This document shows, one piece after another, positions 46,681-57,638 of a DNA stretch of 64,000 bases. Source of the DNA: Isochrysis galbana (taxonomy: Eukaryota; Haptophyta; Isochrysidales; Isochrysidaceae). Position numbers and translations under genes: made by a program. The stretch covers positions 2,180,887 to 2,244,886 of the forward strand of contig CM030937.1 in assembly GCA_018136815.1 (NCBI GenBank), given 5' to 3'. Position 1 is the stretch's first letter; each line of letters begins with the position of its first letter. The notes under the pieces are model-generated. The model did not search any database. It worked only from the letters and a program-made list of their open reading frames with translations, and was not told the DNA's origin.

Positions 46681-48060
46681 TCACATGTGTGCAATCTTAG
46701 GCGTGCTTCCAAAGACGGCCCACATGAGAAGCCTCGCCGCCGCTAACGCACACGTGCCCAGGGAGACGGCAGCACAGCAGCCGGCCACCGAGAGCGGCTT
46801 TACACCAGTGAGCGACTTCCAGCGAGTGATAGGAGGCACGGGCGGCGGCCATGCACGCTGGCCTGCGCGCACACGGTCATTGGCCATCTGGGCTTCGCCC
46901 GCTGCACCATGGCGCAAGAATTCGAACACGGCAGCCTGAGCGGCGCGAGTCGTGCTGGCATGCGCATCCGAGCCGGAGCTCACCGAAACCATCTCGTTGG
47001 GCTTGGCACTGATCGTCGTTCCGAGCTCGAGCTCGGAGCACACAAAGTTGCGCCCCACCGCCGCGAGCACTGCGCTAGGCGATTCGCCCTGCCAGCGCCC
47101 CAGCTTGCTTTCAAAGGCGTGGGGCGCGGCCTCTGCGTAATGTAGCAGGCGCTCGCGCAGCTCGACGCCTCCTGGTTCCATGGCCGCCTCCTCCTCCGTC
47201 GGCACGCGCTCATTCAGCAATGCTTCGTGCGAGCGGCACCAGCCCTCGAGTGGTACGTAGGCCATCCCATCGGTCAGCGCAATCGCTGAGATGCGCCGCC
47301 GGGCAGACAAGTCCGCCTTCAGCAAGGAAATCGATACAGGGCCACCATATGAGTGGCCCACGATCATGACACGCGCTGCCGAGCAGGGCATGACCGTGCT
47401 TCGCCAGAGTTGCGCAAGATGTGCGTGCGGGCACCCTTCGCCGCCATGCGGGTCGGCAATGAGCACGTTCCACCCCAGAGCCTGTGCCTGCCGGACGTAC
47501 GAGAACATGGAGCCCGAGAGCGTGCCATCGTTGATGCACAGCGCCCTCCCCCACACACCAGCATCACCGCCTGGCGCCGCGCCGCAGACGAGAATGAGCA
47601 GCGGCGCAGAACTATGGCTGACGCCGGGGCTAACGTAAGCGGTGGCACCTCCCTTGCACGGGAGCGGGCGCAGCCCATACCGCTCCACTAGCTGCTCGCG
47701 AATCCATTCGAACGCGGCGATCGCCACCTCATCATAGTTCTGTTGCCCCTTCCACTGGAACCCCTCGGTTGGGTAAGCAGCCTGCCTCAGAACATAGTCA
47801 TCTGGCTCGTCGCTCGGCCCTCGAACGTAAGCGTAGCCCAACTCGTTGAGAATAGGCGGCTTAGCGAGTTCCATATTGCGCGGCCGCAGCGCGAGAGGCC
47901 GCGGCTGCCCCTCCAGCTTGACCGCCTGCCTCCCCTCCGCCTCGTCTGTCGAGATGACTCTCGCTCTCCTCCCGTTGAGCTCTGTGCGGCCAGCAAGGGA
48001 GTGGAGGCGGACCCACGAGCCGAGAGGGAAGAAGAGGGTGGCGGCCGACTCGGTGGACAT
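46681..48060 (-). CDS. Arb2/FAM172-type serine hydrolase with N-terminal SH3-like domain
   Basis: 459 residues from the ATG at 48060. Residues 8-60 (GSWVRLHSLAGRTELNGRRA through LRPRNME) form a small beta-barrel-like module often found in protist proteins that begin VRLHGL...LNG. Residues 60-370 contain LILVCGAAPGGDAGVWGRAL (oxyanion region), VLIADPHGG and the nucleophile elbow VMIVGHSYGGPVS with Ser at about 237, followed by IAIALTDG. This order suits the Arb2 domain. A hydrophobic segment near the C-terminus (SVAGCCAAVSLGTCALAAAR) could anchor it. Arb2 proteins act in heterochromatin silencing in fission yeast; here function is inference. The leader is CT/C-rich. Confidence 0.65.
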   Translation of the reverse strand: MSTESAATLFFPLGSWVRLHSLAGRTELNGRRARVISTDEAEGRQAVKLEGQPRPLALRPRNMELAKPPILNELGYAYVRGPSDEPDDYVLRQAAYPTEGFQWKGQQNYDEVAIAAFEWIREQLVERYGLRPLPCKGGATAYVSPGVSHSSAPLLILVCGAAPGGDAGVWGRALCINDGTLSGSMFSYVRQAQALGWNVLIADPHGGEGCPHAHLAQLWRSTVMPCSAARVMIVGHSYGGPVSISLLKADLSARRRISAIALTDGMAYVPLEGWCRSHEALLNERVPTEEEAAMEPGGVELRERLLHYAEAAPHAFESKLGRWQGESPSAVLAAVGRNFVCSELELGTTISAKPNEMVSVSSGSDAHASTTRAAQAAVFEFLRHGAAGEAQMANDRVRAGQRAWPPPVPPITRWKSLTGVKPLSVAGCCAAVSLGTCALAAARLLMWAVFGSTPKIAHM

Positions 48061-48665
48061 GTGTGTGTGTGTGGGGGGGGGGGGGGGGCGCACGACAGGA
48101 GCGAGGGAGGGGAGGAGAGGAAAGGGGAGGAGGGGGCAGAGGAGAGCGGAGGAAGAGACGGGCTGAGAGTGTGAGCGAGGACGATGTGTGTGGTCGAGAG
48201 AGAGAGAGAGGTAGGAGACCGACCACATACTTTATACTTGAGTCGATATCAGAGGTATTCTACCAATTCTCTACCCTTGCAATCCATCAAAGGCGGGGTG
48301 GGGGGAGAGCAGATACTATCGGAGTTCGTCCCTCCAGTGAGAGATATTCACGTCGTCCGGGAGCCGAGCGATGGGAAGGAGAAGATACACTGAGAGAGAG
48401 AAAGGGGGGGGAGGACGACGGGAGAGAGGGGAAAGAAGAAGTACACGGAGAAAGACGAGCTGAATATTGAGATCCTGTGGTTGACGGACGTGACTGGAAA
48501 AGAGGGAGACACCAGCGAGCGAGAGAGCGAAGATCTAATGATCCGCGATGAGGTAGTTAGATGAGGAGAGGACGGACTTTCGCCAAGGAGTGAGAGAGAG
48601 GCGAAAAAGAGATGAGAAGAGAGAGAGGCGGCGGCCGTGGGGGGGGGGGGGGGGGGGAGGAGGGG
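48061..48665. repeat. Purine-rich microsatellite field with two poly-G runs
   Basis: GA-rich with G-runs near 48,071-48,088 and 48,642-48,657. On the minus strand its first part is the CT-rich leader of the Arb2-type gene. Confidence 0.85.
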
Positions 48666-48957
48666 GGGGAGGGTTGAGACCGGGGCCTCTCAATCAATGC
48701 CCGTACATACGAACACGATGAGGGGGGTTTGATTTGTAAAAGCCATGCACCGAGTCGTACTGAATCTTCTACGAGCCTACTTTATAGATGGGTGTGCCCA
48801 GTTGCAATAGGAGTTGCCGAGGAAATGAATGATGTCTGCTAGAATGTATTTGTATTCGGTCAAATTCTATAGTTGGTCCAATTTGGTCGTTATCAGCACC
48901 CATCACGGATGATGCGATTTTGAGTCTAGTTGGAAGTCAGCAGGTCTAAGATGTAAG
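48666..48957. other. Intergenic
   Basis: Upstream flank of the ankyrin gene; nothing recognised. Confidence 0.45.
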
Positions 48958-51900
48958 ATGGCTCCACGGTCAACGGTACTCTCTGTCGACAGCTTTTGGC
49001 AACAGCAAGCAGCGACTGCCCTCCTCGATCTCACACGAGTAAAAACAAAAGCCAGCCCAACGGCCGACGCCGAGAGGAAGGAGAGCGCGGCGATGGCTGC
49101 CGACGGGGCGTCGTCGGCGCTGCGCTCTGCCTTCGACGCTGTGGCTCACGGGCAGCCGGCACGTGTGGAGGCAGAGCAAGGGGAGGAAGTTCTTCTACGG
49201 GCAGGCCTCCTCCCGCTCGTCGTGCGCGATGAGAGCCTCGAGCTCGCCCGGCAGAGCTTGCGGCTGCTTGGTACTTCTCTGGGCTGGGAGACGCTGCTTG
49301 GGCTGGCGGCCAAACTCCGCAAGTTCCAAGAGTGCGCCGGGCTGGAGGTAGGTGAACGAATGAAGCGATTTCCACGCGTCCACATGCCCAACTCAGACGG
49401 ACAGACGCCGCTCGAGCAGGCAGTTCGCGCGGCTGATGCGGATGAGGCAGAGCAGCTGCTCCGGTTTGGTGCCCTGCCAGACGAGCCCTTCTTCGACGGC
49501 CAGACGACGCCGTTGTTTCTGGCGTGCGAGCGCGGAGACGAGCCGATGGTCCGCGTTCTTATCGGCGCGAAGTGCGACCCCTCCATAGGCGGTGGCCCCA
49601 TGGGGGCGTTGCCTCTGTACATCGCGTCATACCGTGGGCATACCGGCGTAGTTGCAGCACTACTCGAAGGGCGTGTGAGCCCTGACATGTGAGAGCTGGA
49701 GCCATCGCGTCTTCGCCCAGCGTGTGACACTTCAGCGTGAGGATGAAGGCAGTGTGATGAGGAATCCCGGTTGGTACACACGCCGAGCCCACCTCCACCG
49801 CTCATCACATCTGCACTTAGGCGAAACCGTGATGGCAGCACTGCCCTCTTCACTGCCGTCCGCGCCAACAAGCCCGATGTCGTGTCCGTGCTGCTCTCCC
49901 ACGGCGCCGACCCCAACATCGCAACCTATAAGGGCACGACACCGCTGCACCGTGCGGCGTCTCAGGCGAGAAGTGAGCTCGTCAAGGCTCTACTTGAAGC
50001 ACGTGGAGATCCGCATGCACTCGACTCGACAGGCGCCACGCCGGTCCACACGGCAGCCTTGGCTGGCGCATCTGAAGTACGCGTGCGATGTCAGAGCCTA
50101 CCGTTGCCAAAGCCAACGGGAGGGCACGTCGGCAGTGCTTGTCCTACAGGCTCACCAGGGCGGGAATGTCGGGCGAGGGTCCAGATTTGCGATGCCATAC
50201 AGCATCGCGTGAGAAATTGGGGCACCTCCCATTGCGGTGTGCCAACTTCTCATATCAATCGTCTCAGGGCGTGGTGTACGGAGTCGACCCCGGCATTTGC
50301 CACCGCCCCCTTGCACTGACTCCCGGCAGCTCATTTCTGCGAGGTAACTCCCCCCCCCCCCCCCCCCCCCTCCTTCGCCGTTCACCCGGCCAGGTGGTAG
50401 AAGCGCTGCTCGCCGCAGACGCTTCGCCAATCGATGCGGACAACAATGGTCATGCGCCACTGCACATGGCGATGCGCGCTGGCCATTTCGACACTGCGCG
50501 CGTGCTGCTCGAGAGTGGGGCTTCAGCCAACCATGCCGATGCAGACGGCATAGTGCCGCTCTGGCTCTTTCTGCGGCTCAACCGGCCCAACATCGACCCT
50601 TTTGTTGACCCGCAAGCGCCTCCAATGGAGGATCAAACCTCGACTGATCCGGCGCAAGGCGGCGTCGAAGCAGAGTGTGCTACCGGCGATGGGGACGTGG
50701 AAGAGGCTGGCGAGGTATCGCCCCCTCTGAGCGAGGAAAAGGTCGCGGCAGCGGCAGCGGCAGAGTTAGGCTGGGGAGCACTACTGAAGACGCACGGCGT
50801 CGACTTGGACACAATGAGCTCTGCGGGCTGGACGCCTCTCTACCTAGCGGCGCAAGAGGGCTTGCTCGGTGACATGGCGTGGCTCCTCTCCTCTGGCGCA
50901 AAAACGGATGGTCCTGCCATCGACGGGGCGACCGCGTTGCAGGTGGCGTGCCAGGCTAACCAGCTGGCCGCGGTGGAGATGCTCCTTGCCAAGGGCGCAT
51001 GCCCTTCGGGCGCTTCGCACGACCAGAGCGACCTCTGCTCGGCCTTTTCGCCATTACACATTGTGTGCAGCAGCTTGCTGGCACCAGCGGAAACGCCTCT
51101 CGTAATTGCGCGCTCTCTGCTTGAAGCCAAGGCCGACCCCTCACGGACTGACGCTCTCGGTGTGTCGCTCTTACGCCTGCTCGCCGGAGGCGACCCGCCT
51201 AGTGTCGGCGTAGGCAGTCCCGACGCAGTGGAAGGTACAGCGGGGGAAGACAAGGCGGGCGACGTGCCGCTCGCAGCTTTCTTCGACCCACGTGATCGAG
51301 GTGAAGAAGCCACCGCTACTATCAACGGCGGGGCTGCTGATAGCGTGCAGACCGAGAGTGACGAGGAGGGACGAGCCCGAATGGCTGTGAGCATCGCCCC
51401 CCTTGGCCCTCCCGCTTTGAGTGCTGCCACTACTCGCAGCATCTGGCCCGAGACCCGTGAGCGCTATATTCTTGCATGGCAGCAGCTTTGGTTTTTTGCG
51501 TGTTGACCTGCCCGCGCCGCGTTGTCACATTTCAGGAGCTCCTTCTCTCGGGGGGCGCGCGCCCCGACGACACTGACGGCGACGGCCGCAGCGCACTCTG
51601 GCTTGCGGCGTTCCGTGGGCGTGCACAACTCGTGCGCGCGCTGCTTGATGCGGGCGCAGCGAAGGATCTTCGTGATGCTCAGGGCGTTACGCCGTTATTG
51701 GTCGCGTGCGCCATTGGTCATTATGATTGCGCAGCGCTCTTGCTCAAGCGTAGCGCAGACCCATCGATTTGCGACGAAAATCGATGTTCACCGTTGATGA
51801 TCTCCTCGCAGGCAAGTGCCCCATACTTGAGTCCCAATGCAATAGTGGGCGGAGAGCAACAGCTCAATGCTAGAAAAACCGTTTGCTCCCGTGCCGGTCG

Positions 51901-53078
51901 GTGCCATCTGCGAAGACTCATTGGCGGCCTCTTCAACCAAATGCGCTACGGGGCCGCAGGCCCTACACACAGTGACGCATGACTAATGGCCGGTCTGCTT
52001 CCTGCTCAGGGAGGGAATGTGGCACTGGTTAGCCTCCTTCTCGAGAGTAGGGCCTCACCAAATGCCACCGACGTCGATGGATGCACCGCGCTCCTCCTCG
52101 CCTCACACAATGGCCACTCTGAGTGAGGATTCCGCGCGCCCTCCACGCGTGCGCTCGGCCCCGGCTGCACGCACTAACCCTTGCTTTGCATTCGTCCCCC
52201 ACCTTCACTATGTGTCTCTTTGCAGGTCTGTTGAGGAGCTCCTCGCTTATGGCGCATCGCCGGATATTGCTGCTGCGTCGGGCCTCCTCCCAATCCATGC
52301 CGCCACACGTGCGGGGCACATGTCGACTGCCCGTGTTCTTACTCGGGCCAGTCCTGATGCGCACACCCAGATGGGTAGTAAATACGACTCGCTGCCTGGG
52401 CCACGAACGCACCGCCTCGCCCCATTTGCAATGCCCTCGTCAAGCGAGGTGCCATATTTTGAGTTCCCACCACTTCCCGAGGCGCCGCGCTTGGAGCCTG
52501 ACGAGGCGGCCGTGGCGTATGGCCGAGCAAGAGTACCGACAGCTTCCTCATTGGCTGAGGGCGCGAGGCGCCTCAGTGTGGGTGATCCAGCGGCCTCCAG
52601 TGAGGGCTCCCCAGTTCGAGCCGGTGATCATGAGAGTGGTGGCGCGAGCTCCGAGATGGAGCGGAGGCGAGCAGAGCGCCGGCGCGAGTTTGCTGCGCGG
52701 CGCGCAGCGTTGGAAGCGGAGAGAAAGGCTTTCGATGACGAGGCGGCGGCCACTGGTGCTGCCGCCTTTCCCGACGTGTCGGCACTGCTCAATGAGGACC
52801 GGGGCGTTGCGGCGTCCGGCTCGGTCATGGCTCCCGTGGAAGTTGTTGACAAGCTCATGCCCGACGCCAAGGAGGACACGTCTGCCGCCTCCTCGGCTGC
52901 AGCCGCGGTATTGGAAACGGAGGCAGCACTTGCGAGCTTCTCCAAGGCGACTAGCATATCGGCCGCAGGCGCGGCGAACGACATTGCTAAGGTGTATGGG
53001 GCGAAGGCCGCGGCGGCAAGGGAGATTCGCCGCGATCAAGAGGAGGAGACGGAAAGTGGTGGCAGCCCGCTATCGTGA
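48958..53078 (+). CDS. Ankyrin-repeat protein, six exons
   Basis: Proposed exons: 48958-49688, 49821-50076, 50394-51386, 51536-51811, 52010-52122 and 52226-53078, giving 1073 residues. Every junction keeps frame and completes an ankyrin unit, for example GHTGVVAALL...PDM joined to RNRDGSTALFTAV, and GHSE joined to SVEELLAYGASPD. Donors are GTGAGA, GTACGC, GTGAGC, GCAAGT and GTGAGG; the fourth intron (51812-52009) is of the GC-AG class. The second intron holds a long poly-C run. About a dozen ankyrin repeats span residues 140-770. The C-terminal third is a charged helix (MERRRAERRREFAARRAALE) and Ala-rich low-complexity sequence. The start could also be the Met at 49093. It is probably a protein-binding scaffold; partner unknown. 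Confidence 0.75.
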
Positions 53079-53670
53079 GCGTGCGCCTCCCTTGGCGCTC
53101 CTTAAATTCAGGGGAAACAAGCGGGCCCGCACGGTTGTCTTGATGAAGATGTGGCGTTGGACGGGATGCCGACCAACATTCATTGTTTCTGGCGCCGCTC
53201 TCCTATATTGGGCTCTGGTAGCCTCATCACCGATCATCATTGCTCTACCGGTTGTCTATCTCGCCTCTTTCTTGAATGGCCTTCCTTGTACTTCCTTGGG
53301 GTGCTTTAATCTGCATGTGCAGTGATTCCTCAGTCATGCAATTCACCTTTGAAAATCTTACTAGTAGCAAAATATCCCAGCTGGAAGCAAGGGGCAAGGG
53401 GTCGCGTTCAGCAGGCAAGGGCTCGCTATTAATAGGCACTTTTTGAAACCCCCTATTAACAGAATATTAATTGGCTACCGATTTATAGGTTGGCTTCGAG
53501 ACCCCATATTAATCGCCCTATTAATCGCTTCTCCGGCGAGCTTCCAAACCCCCCTATTAATAGATTAATAGCCTATAAATATAATCAGGCAAGTGTAAAA
53601 GTTTACTGCGTTGTAGCGTTGTAGCGCTTTCCCCACGAACAAAAAAAGTTGAGGCCCAGGACGCACACAA
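53079..53670. other. Intergenic with CTATTAAT-word patch
   Basis: From 53,430 to 53,590 ctattaat and its complement recur about ten times at irregular spacing (ccccctattaatag). The rest is unremarkable. Confidence 0.5.
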
Positions 53671-53744
53671 GGTGCGCCCTCGGAATCGAACCCCTCAACT
53701 TGCAGCCCACGACAAGATTGCTGCGCACTAAGCTAGGCTTAGTT
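53671..53744 (-). other. tRNA-like / SINE head candidate
   Basis: On the minus strand the A-box-like TAGCTTAGTGCG (53735-53724) is followed about 32 bases later by a perfect B box GGTTCGATTCC (53692-53682), the order and rough spacing of an RNA polymerase III internal promoter. The acceptor and T stems do not pair well, so this is more likely a tRNA-derived SINE or tRNA pseudogene than a working tRNA. Confidence 0.35.
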
Positions 53745-53996
53745 CGCCGATGCTCATGAGGCTCAAAAGCAATACAAATATCCATGGAATGTCTTTGCAC
53801 ATCTTCATGCCATGTACAATCTCTCTTTGTCTCACCCCGCCGCCCGCCACACCCCCCTCCTGTTCTTTTCCTCTCTCTCTTTCCCGCCCCCCCATTTCTC
53901 GTCAGTTGGCGGTCGTGTCGGAAACTATGAACTATGAAACTATGGTTTGATGTTCTAAGTCTATCTATCTAAAAAACTATTGTTATAGTTTTAGCG

Positions 53997-54790
53997 ATGG
54001 AGCGCGCGCCGACCGCTCCCACCTCCCAGTCCCCCGCCGCCACGACGCCCCACCGGGGCCGCCCCAAGCCGCCGGAGCCGAAGCGCTCACAGGCCGCCCC
54101 CCTGACTGACAGCGATGTTGACATGATCCTTCCGCCCTCGCCGCCCCAACAGCCACACAAGCAGGGAACAGGCAGAGTCCTGTTCCCTGCAGACCAACAG
54201 GGCCAGCATCTGGCCCTCCCACCAGCCTCTGCTGCCGCTCCTCCACAACAAGGACTCCCCATGGTGGGTGGCAGCCCTGCTGCCACCCCCATGGAGGCAA
54301 CTCCTACCGTCAGTGCACCCCTCGGGGGCGGGCACTTCACTCAACAAACAATCCTTGGAGCCTTTACGGCTTCCAACCCCTCAAACATCAATCCACAGAA
54401 GTCGTACGCCCAGGCGGCCGGCCCTAAAGGGAAGCAACCACAAGAAGCACAGAAGGCCCCATCTCTGCCCCCCCAACATCCACCGCCGCCCTCGCGCAAG
54501 CGAGCGGACCCGCAGTCGGAACCGAAGCCAATCCAAACACACAACACACAATTTGCCTCACCCCCCCATGATGATGAGGAGGAACCGGATGACACTCCTT
54601 TCTTCATCCAGCTAGCCCAGCTAGCTGAAGACAAGAAGGAGATCAAAAGCGAGGATGTAGCAACCTACATGAAATTCCTTCTCTCAAAGCTTGAGGGTCT
54701 TGATGCCACCCCAGATGGGATGGATAAAGGACGCAAAGGTCCATGGATATTCTATGTCGATGAAGATGCAACTATCAGTAAACTGATAGG
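53997..54790 (+). mobile_element. Retroelement ORF1-like, Pro/Gln-rich frame
   Basis: The frame begins MERAPTAPTSQ and is rich in Pro, Gln and Ala with SYAQAAGPKGK, a phrase common in LINE ORF1 and gag-like proteins, and ends with the more structured PFFIQLAQLAEDKKEIKSED and GRKGPWIFYVDEDATISKLI. It then runs into a second, related start (see the next entry). No zinc knuckle was seen. A host Pro-rich protein is the alternative. Confidence 0.4.
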
Positions 54791-54793
54791 GTC

Positions 54794-55628
54794 ATGGAGC
54801 GCGCGCCGCCTCCCGCCCTCGCTGCCGCGGCCCTCGCCGCGATGGACGAAGCTCTCACGGACACGCCGCTGTCGCCGAAGCGACCGCGTCAGGACGACCC
54901 CCCCAGCCAGGTGGGCACAAGAGCCGGCGGGCCACGCCCGCACAACGCCGAGAACAGAGAGAGCACGACCTGCATGCTGGTTGACAGCATGCAGCACACA
55001 CAATCCACATCCCACAGCCACACCAGACACACCTCCCCAGCGGGGCGATCCATCAGGGAAGGCCTCCGGGCCTGGACCCTACACAGCCGCGGTACCGCCC
55101 TCGCGCTCCGGCGCGAGGTGCCGGCCCGGCACCAACACATTCAAAACCCCAAGGGGGGCATGACGTACCAAAACATGGGGCCCAACATGGAACAGATGTG
55201 GACCCCCTGGGGGGGGGGGCAAGGACAGCACAGGAGATGGAACGAAGGGGAAGCTCCCCAACGTAGCTGACGGGCCGGAGGTCAGACGCGCCTCAGACGC
55301 ACAACCGACGGACATAACACTGGCCAAAGAGGCCCAGCACAACAAACACCAGCACAAACAAGAGCCAACACAAAACACCCAACACACGCAACCCTCGAAA
55401 AAGGGCGACACCAACTCGGACCCAACAATTCCCATGGACCCTAATGAGATTAGACCACACATGGGACTAACCACACTCCCCACCCCGGCCACTCAGGTGG
55501 CCCCTCTTCAGCCAAACCAAAGCAGGTGGTTGCACCCCACCCCACCGTACAAAGGCGCGCAGGCGTCCGATGGGCGGGAGGAGATGCGTCCACAGAGGCG
55601 GGCGGAGAGGCGCGCCAACGTCTCCTGA
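54794..55628 (+). mobile_element. Second ORF1-like head, frame-broken
   Basis: Starts with the same words as the preceding frame (atggagcgcgcgccg), then MDEALTDTPLSPKRPRQDDP. The frame changes at a run of ten or so G near 55,210 and continues as KLPNVADGPEVRRASDAQPT to a stop at 55626. It looks like the 5' end of a related element, inserted into or joined to the first. Confidence 0.4.
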
Positions 55629-56184
55629 CCGGGAAGGACAGTGGCTGGGCTGAGCGAGGGCAGCGCCGGGCGAGCGGAAGCAGCACCTAGAGCACTGCCC
55701 CCTCCCCCCACACCCTCACGTGGCACTGTTCCTTTTGGCTGACGGAGTAGATGGGTAGGAGGGAGGGAAAGAAAGACCGCCCAAGCTCGCGAGAAGGCTC
55801 GCCGCGCGGGCGGTCGTGGGGGCAGCAAGGGTCAAAAAGGAGAGGTATCACTTGCAGCGCTCACCGTCTGCGTACTCCTTGCAGATGAATTTCAATGAAT
55901 GATGATTCTTCTACCGCCGAGGTACTAGTAAAGGGAGCCGCCGCTCCGGATGAAGCCACCCACGCGGTCGTAAGCATGAAGCGCTTGCTCGACTCGGAAG
56001 CCACCGAGGACTGTCCAAAACACCAGAAGCATGCCCCCCCTCCTCTTGAGTGCACAAAGCGCGCTGCCGACTACATCGGCGCTCTGCTTGTCAAGGCAAT
56101 CGCACCCGGCGCGACCAGGCGACCAGTGTTCCGGTCTTGTCCTCTGGCGAGCCGGGAGGCAAGGGGGGGGGGGCCACACCTTAA
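55629..56184. other. Intergenic or weak coding
   Basis: A plus-strand frame at 55895-56197 reads MNDDSSTAEVLVKGAAAPDE and MKRLLDSEATEDCPKHQKHA; it could be a small gene or transposon piece but has no recognised family. Confidence 0.3.
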
Positions 56185-56395
56185 ATTTCCACAATAGAAA
56201 GAAAAGCAGCAGGGTCAGTGCGACTCCCACTCCAGCTCCAACTCCGATTCCTTTAACACCCACCGCCCCGTATGCAAGTACGGTTGGTGCCGCGATAATT
56301 AATAAGGACCAGGCAATAATGGGAGCTATTAATTTCTTTAGTTCCTCCACCTCATATTCATCACGCTTATAGTGTATGTATACCAATACCAACAT
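56180..56395 (-). CDS. Small two-TM protein (left of a divergent pair)
   Basis: From the Met at 56395: MLVLVYIHYKRDEYEVEELK, then two hydrophobic segments (PIIAWSLLIIAAPTVLAYGA and GVGAGVGVALTLLLFFLLWK). The frame formally runs on to 55925, but beyond 56,185 it is GC-rich and incoherent, so the end shown marks where the coding character stops. It resembles the plus-strand neighbour in layout and in the GVGV...LWK stretch. Confidence 0.35.
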
Positions 56396-56876
56396 GACGT
56401 TCCCTTGTTGTTATGCACGAAAAAAAGTTATGCACGCTTGGGGAAGCGTGTCCGAGTTAGGGGCCAAGTTGAGGCGCAAACTAGGAAGGAGGGAGGCGAG
56501 GGCGCCCCCGTCAATGACACAATCTCAAAAAAAAATTTACTTTGCATATTGTAAGATGTGGGTCTACGCCCGTGATAGCTTATTCGACGATGGCCCCTAC
56601 GACGTCGTCCCCTTGTTGATGAGTCTCTTGGGTGGCATCACCTTCTGGTTTCTCGTAAGTGCTTTATTCGCAGCAGTCATCGCGTCGGGGGATGGCCTCA
56701 CGAAGGTCGGGATCGCGGTCGGGGTGGTCTTCGCGCTGTTTATTATTCTCCTCTTGGTACTGTGGAAGACAAGGTATTTTCGCTTTTACAAGACGGAGAA
56801 AATGAAACTGACCTTCGATGCGGAGGCGATATTGAAACGGGAGGCACAAACGAAACACAAGACGTCTTCCGCTTGA
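56394..56876 (+). CDS. Small two-TM protein (right of a divergent pair)
   Basis: 160 residues from the ATG at 56394, whose bases overlap the start of the divergent minus-strand ORF. After a basic N-terminus come MWVYARDSLFDDGPYDVVPL and two hydrophobic segments, SLLGGITFWFLVSALFAAVI and VGIAVGVVFALFIILLLVLW, then a short charged tail. The first 45 residues may not belong; a later Met precedes TQSQKKIYFAYCKMWV. Base composition is AT-richer than neighbours. Family unknown; a viral or transposon origin is possible. Confidence 0.4.
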   Translation: MTFPCCYARKKVMHAWGSVSELGAKLRRKLGRREARAPPSMTQSQKKIYFAYCKMWVYARDSLFDDGPYDVVPLLMSLLGGITFWFLVSALFAAVIASGDGLTKVGIAVGVVFALFIILLLVLWKTRYFRFYKTEKMKLTFDAEAILKREAQTKHKTSSA

Positions 56877-57344
56877 TGGGCCCCCGTGTTTATGTTTGTT
56901 TGCGCGCGGTCAACCCCCGAGCTAGGGGCGAAGTTAGGGGTCAGTCGAAATTATATACCTAAAAAGCCGGGAGGGGCGTGACAAAAAAAGGGAACCTCGA
57001 GTTGCACCCTCTCACCCCCGTCCCCGTTCGCCACCCCTTGCTTCTCGGAGTGGAGCCGGCGTACTATCTTAGCACTACCCCCAGCTGCTATAAGGCTAGT
57101 CTAAGATACACCTAGGCTCTAGATACCCCGAGAGGAGAGGCAAACACGTGTTCACACGTGAGCAAGGGCGGCGAGTAGCAGACGGAGCCGTTCACCTCCG
57201 CTGGCAAGCAAGGCCTTGGATCGAAGAAAACCTCCCCTGGATCGCCCGGGCGGGAGATTACTTTTGGGCAGATCAGTTTTAAAGTTAGGTAGGCAACATC
57301 AAAATTCCTCCCGGATACGGCGCTGCAACCCCCCTCTCTCCCCG
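56877..57344. other. Intergenic
   Basis: Includes gttgcaccctctcac near 57,000, shared with 29,720. No gene recognised. Confidence 0.45.
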
Positions 57345-57612
<268 letters not shown>

Positions 57613-57638
57613 TCTCCCCCACTCCCCCTCCCCCCTTA

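Noticed and set aside
49348..49398. Possible extra 51-base intron in exon 1 of the ankyrin gene (GTAGGT...CTCAG)
   Set aside because: Removing it changes the reading phase; the unspliced frame continues through ankyrin sequence.
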